DNA of 64,000 nt from NCBI RefSeq assembly GCF_019083805.1, contig NZ_JAHRDV010000001.1, positions 62,001 through 126,000 of the forward strand, written 5' to 3'. Below the pieces are notes generated by a model. It worked only from the letters and a program-made list of their open reading frames with translations, had not been told where the DNA came from and did no database searches. A program made the position numbers and the translations under genes. Positions 63,198 to 64,000 of this stretch are shown one piece after another. Every line of letters begins with the position of its first letter. Position 1 is the stretch's first letter. Source of the DNA: Acetobacter estunensis. Lineage in GTDB: Bacteria > Pseudomonadota > Alphaproteobacteria > Acetobacterales > Acetobacteraceae.

Positions 63198-64000
63198 ATG
63201 GTGAAACCGGCACGGTCCCGGCTCACGAAAGCACGGCCGATCTCGCCCAGGCATTCCCTATCCGCACGCACGCGCTGAACGCGGCGGACCACGGGCTGAT
63301 CCAACAGGCCCGCGACGTCACGGCCAAAGAACTGAGAGCACGGGCAACGGTGGATGACACTGAAGCGGATCCGCTCTTTGCCGAGACAACGGATGGCATA
63401 CGCGCCATGGCGGATATCAAGCCGGCCACATGGGATGGCTGGTTCGCCCGGCAGGTCGCCTTTTCAGTATGGACCGGAGCGAGCAAGCCATGCGCGGATT
63501 CCGCATCTGAATGGGCCGAATTTGCCTCTGGCCGTGATGCCATGACCATGCTGGCCAATCCCCCGCCACTGGCGGATGCCGAGCTGATCGACATCTGCCA
63601 GCAGGCAGCGGAACTGCGACAGAAGGAAGACGATCACACCATCCCGGACGATGAAGCTGAGCGCTACGCGGACCGCTTCTGGGATGAGGTGAAGCGTATC
63701 CGTGCGCGACGGGCGATGACCATCGACGGCGCACGCGCCCTGGCACGGCTGATTGAAGACACGGACGGTAGTCTGCCGAAGAACCCTCGGCGCCTGTACA
63801 TGTCCGAACTGGTGGAGACGCTGGTGCGCTCACTGGCTGAGAGCACGGAAGCTGCAGCACCGGATAACCAAGAAGTAAGCGAAGATTATCCACCAAGCCG
63901 TCTGGGACCTGCCGGTGCGTTTCACGCTTACGAACTGGCCTGCCGACGCCGCGCTGCTTTTGAGGACGTGGACGCCGCTCAGGGACGCGCACGGACAGCG
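63194..64000 (+). CDS. island protein of unknown function, 3' end outside window
   Basis: The frame is open from ATG 63194 to the window end (269 codons so far). The product is acidic and Ala-rich, mostly helical (AADHGLIQQARDVTAKELRA, DEAERYADRFWDEVKRIRAR), with no leader or membrane helix and a conserved-looking TWDGWFARQVAFSVWTGAS segment. It is coupled to the small membrane protein by an ATGA overlap. No family is recognised; it may belong to the island's replication, transfer or cargo set. Confidence 0.65.
   Translation, partial: MNGETGTVPAHESTADLAQAFPIRTHALNAADHGLIQQARDVTAKELRARATVDDTEADPLFAETTDGIRAMADIKPATWDGWFARQVAFSVWTGASKPCADSASEWAEFASGRDAMTMLANPPPLADAELIDICQQAAELRQKEDDHTIPDDEAERYADRFWDEVKRIRARRAMTIDGARALARLIEDTDGSLPKNPRRLYMSELVETLVRSLAESTEAAAPDNQEVSEDYPPSRLGPAGAFHAYELACRRRAAFEDVDAAQGRARTA

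Overview
The window reads as a chromosome segment of an acetic acid bacterium (Acetobacteraceae). The reasons are a bacterial pyruvate decarboxylase beside a class I fructose-bisphosphate aldolase and an L-lactate oxidation operon (lutABC), the hopanoid transporter HpnN, and the alphaproteobacterial order ruvCAB-ybgC-tolQRAB-pal-cpoB-tilS-ftsH-folP. Genus is not resolved; Acetobacter or Gluconobacter is inferred from family knowledge only.

Layout. 1-1597: the 3' end of an MFS exporter gene, then cysE. 1585-14399 (minus strand): a conserved housekeeping block covering Holliday-junction processing (ruvCAB), envelope constriction and outer-membrane integrity (ybgC, tolQRAB, pal, cpoB), tRNA-Ile lysidinylation (tilS), membrane proteolysis (ftsH) and folate synthesis (folP). 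14561-19033: surface-polysaccharide type genes (two tandem glycosyltransferase paralogues, a secreted protein, an acyltransferase-3). 19229-19305: tRNA-Arg(CCG). 19479-27031: asparagine permease, aldolase, pyruvate decarboxylase and lutABC, a pyruvate-node cluster in which lactate-derived pyruvate can be decarboxylated to acetaldehyde. 27286-33457: a 2-oxoglutarate dioxygenase fusion, small secreted proteins, an AI-2E family transporter, a lipoprotein, then def-fmt-truA. 33605-36199: hpnN. 36339-37223: an outer-membrane protein gene broken by two in-frame amber codons. 37242-50132: a solitary DNA methylase, an MFS exporter, an FAD oxidoreductase, a retropepsin-like protease, pip, xerC, priA, a divergent LysR/PACE-efflux pair, a lipoprotein and a zinc-ADH-like oxidoreductase. 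50169-54025: pqiABC, a trans-envelope MCE lipid-transport system.

54153 to the window end is a genomic island. It opens with a 58-nt 3' fragment of a tRNA-Thr(CGT) gene, followed by a repeat-rich control region and a complete tyrosine integrase. Next come a small HTH (excisionase-like) protein, two genes of unknown function including a coiled-coil protein, a roughly 1 kb stretch without convincing genes that carries a 56-bp tandem repeat array, a secreted GDSL esterase, a decayed DUF3761 gene, a large membrane protein, an XRE regulator with a palindromic operator, and a coupled pair of unknown genes that runs off the window. The right end of the island lies outside the window.

The best candidate for undescribed biology is the gene at 60951-62573. 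It joins an LprI-like domain and a peptidoglycan-binding domain, predicted to lie between two membrane helices in the periplasm, to an Mrr-type PD-(D/E)XK nuclease predicted to be cytoplasmic. This suggests an envelope-sensing nuclease, possibly a defence protein. All functional statements rest on reading motifs by eye; no database search was run.
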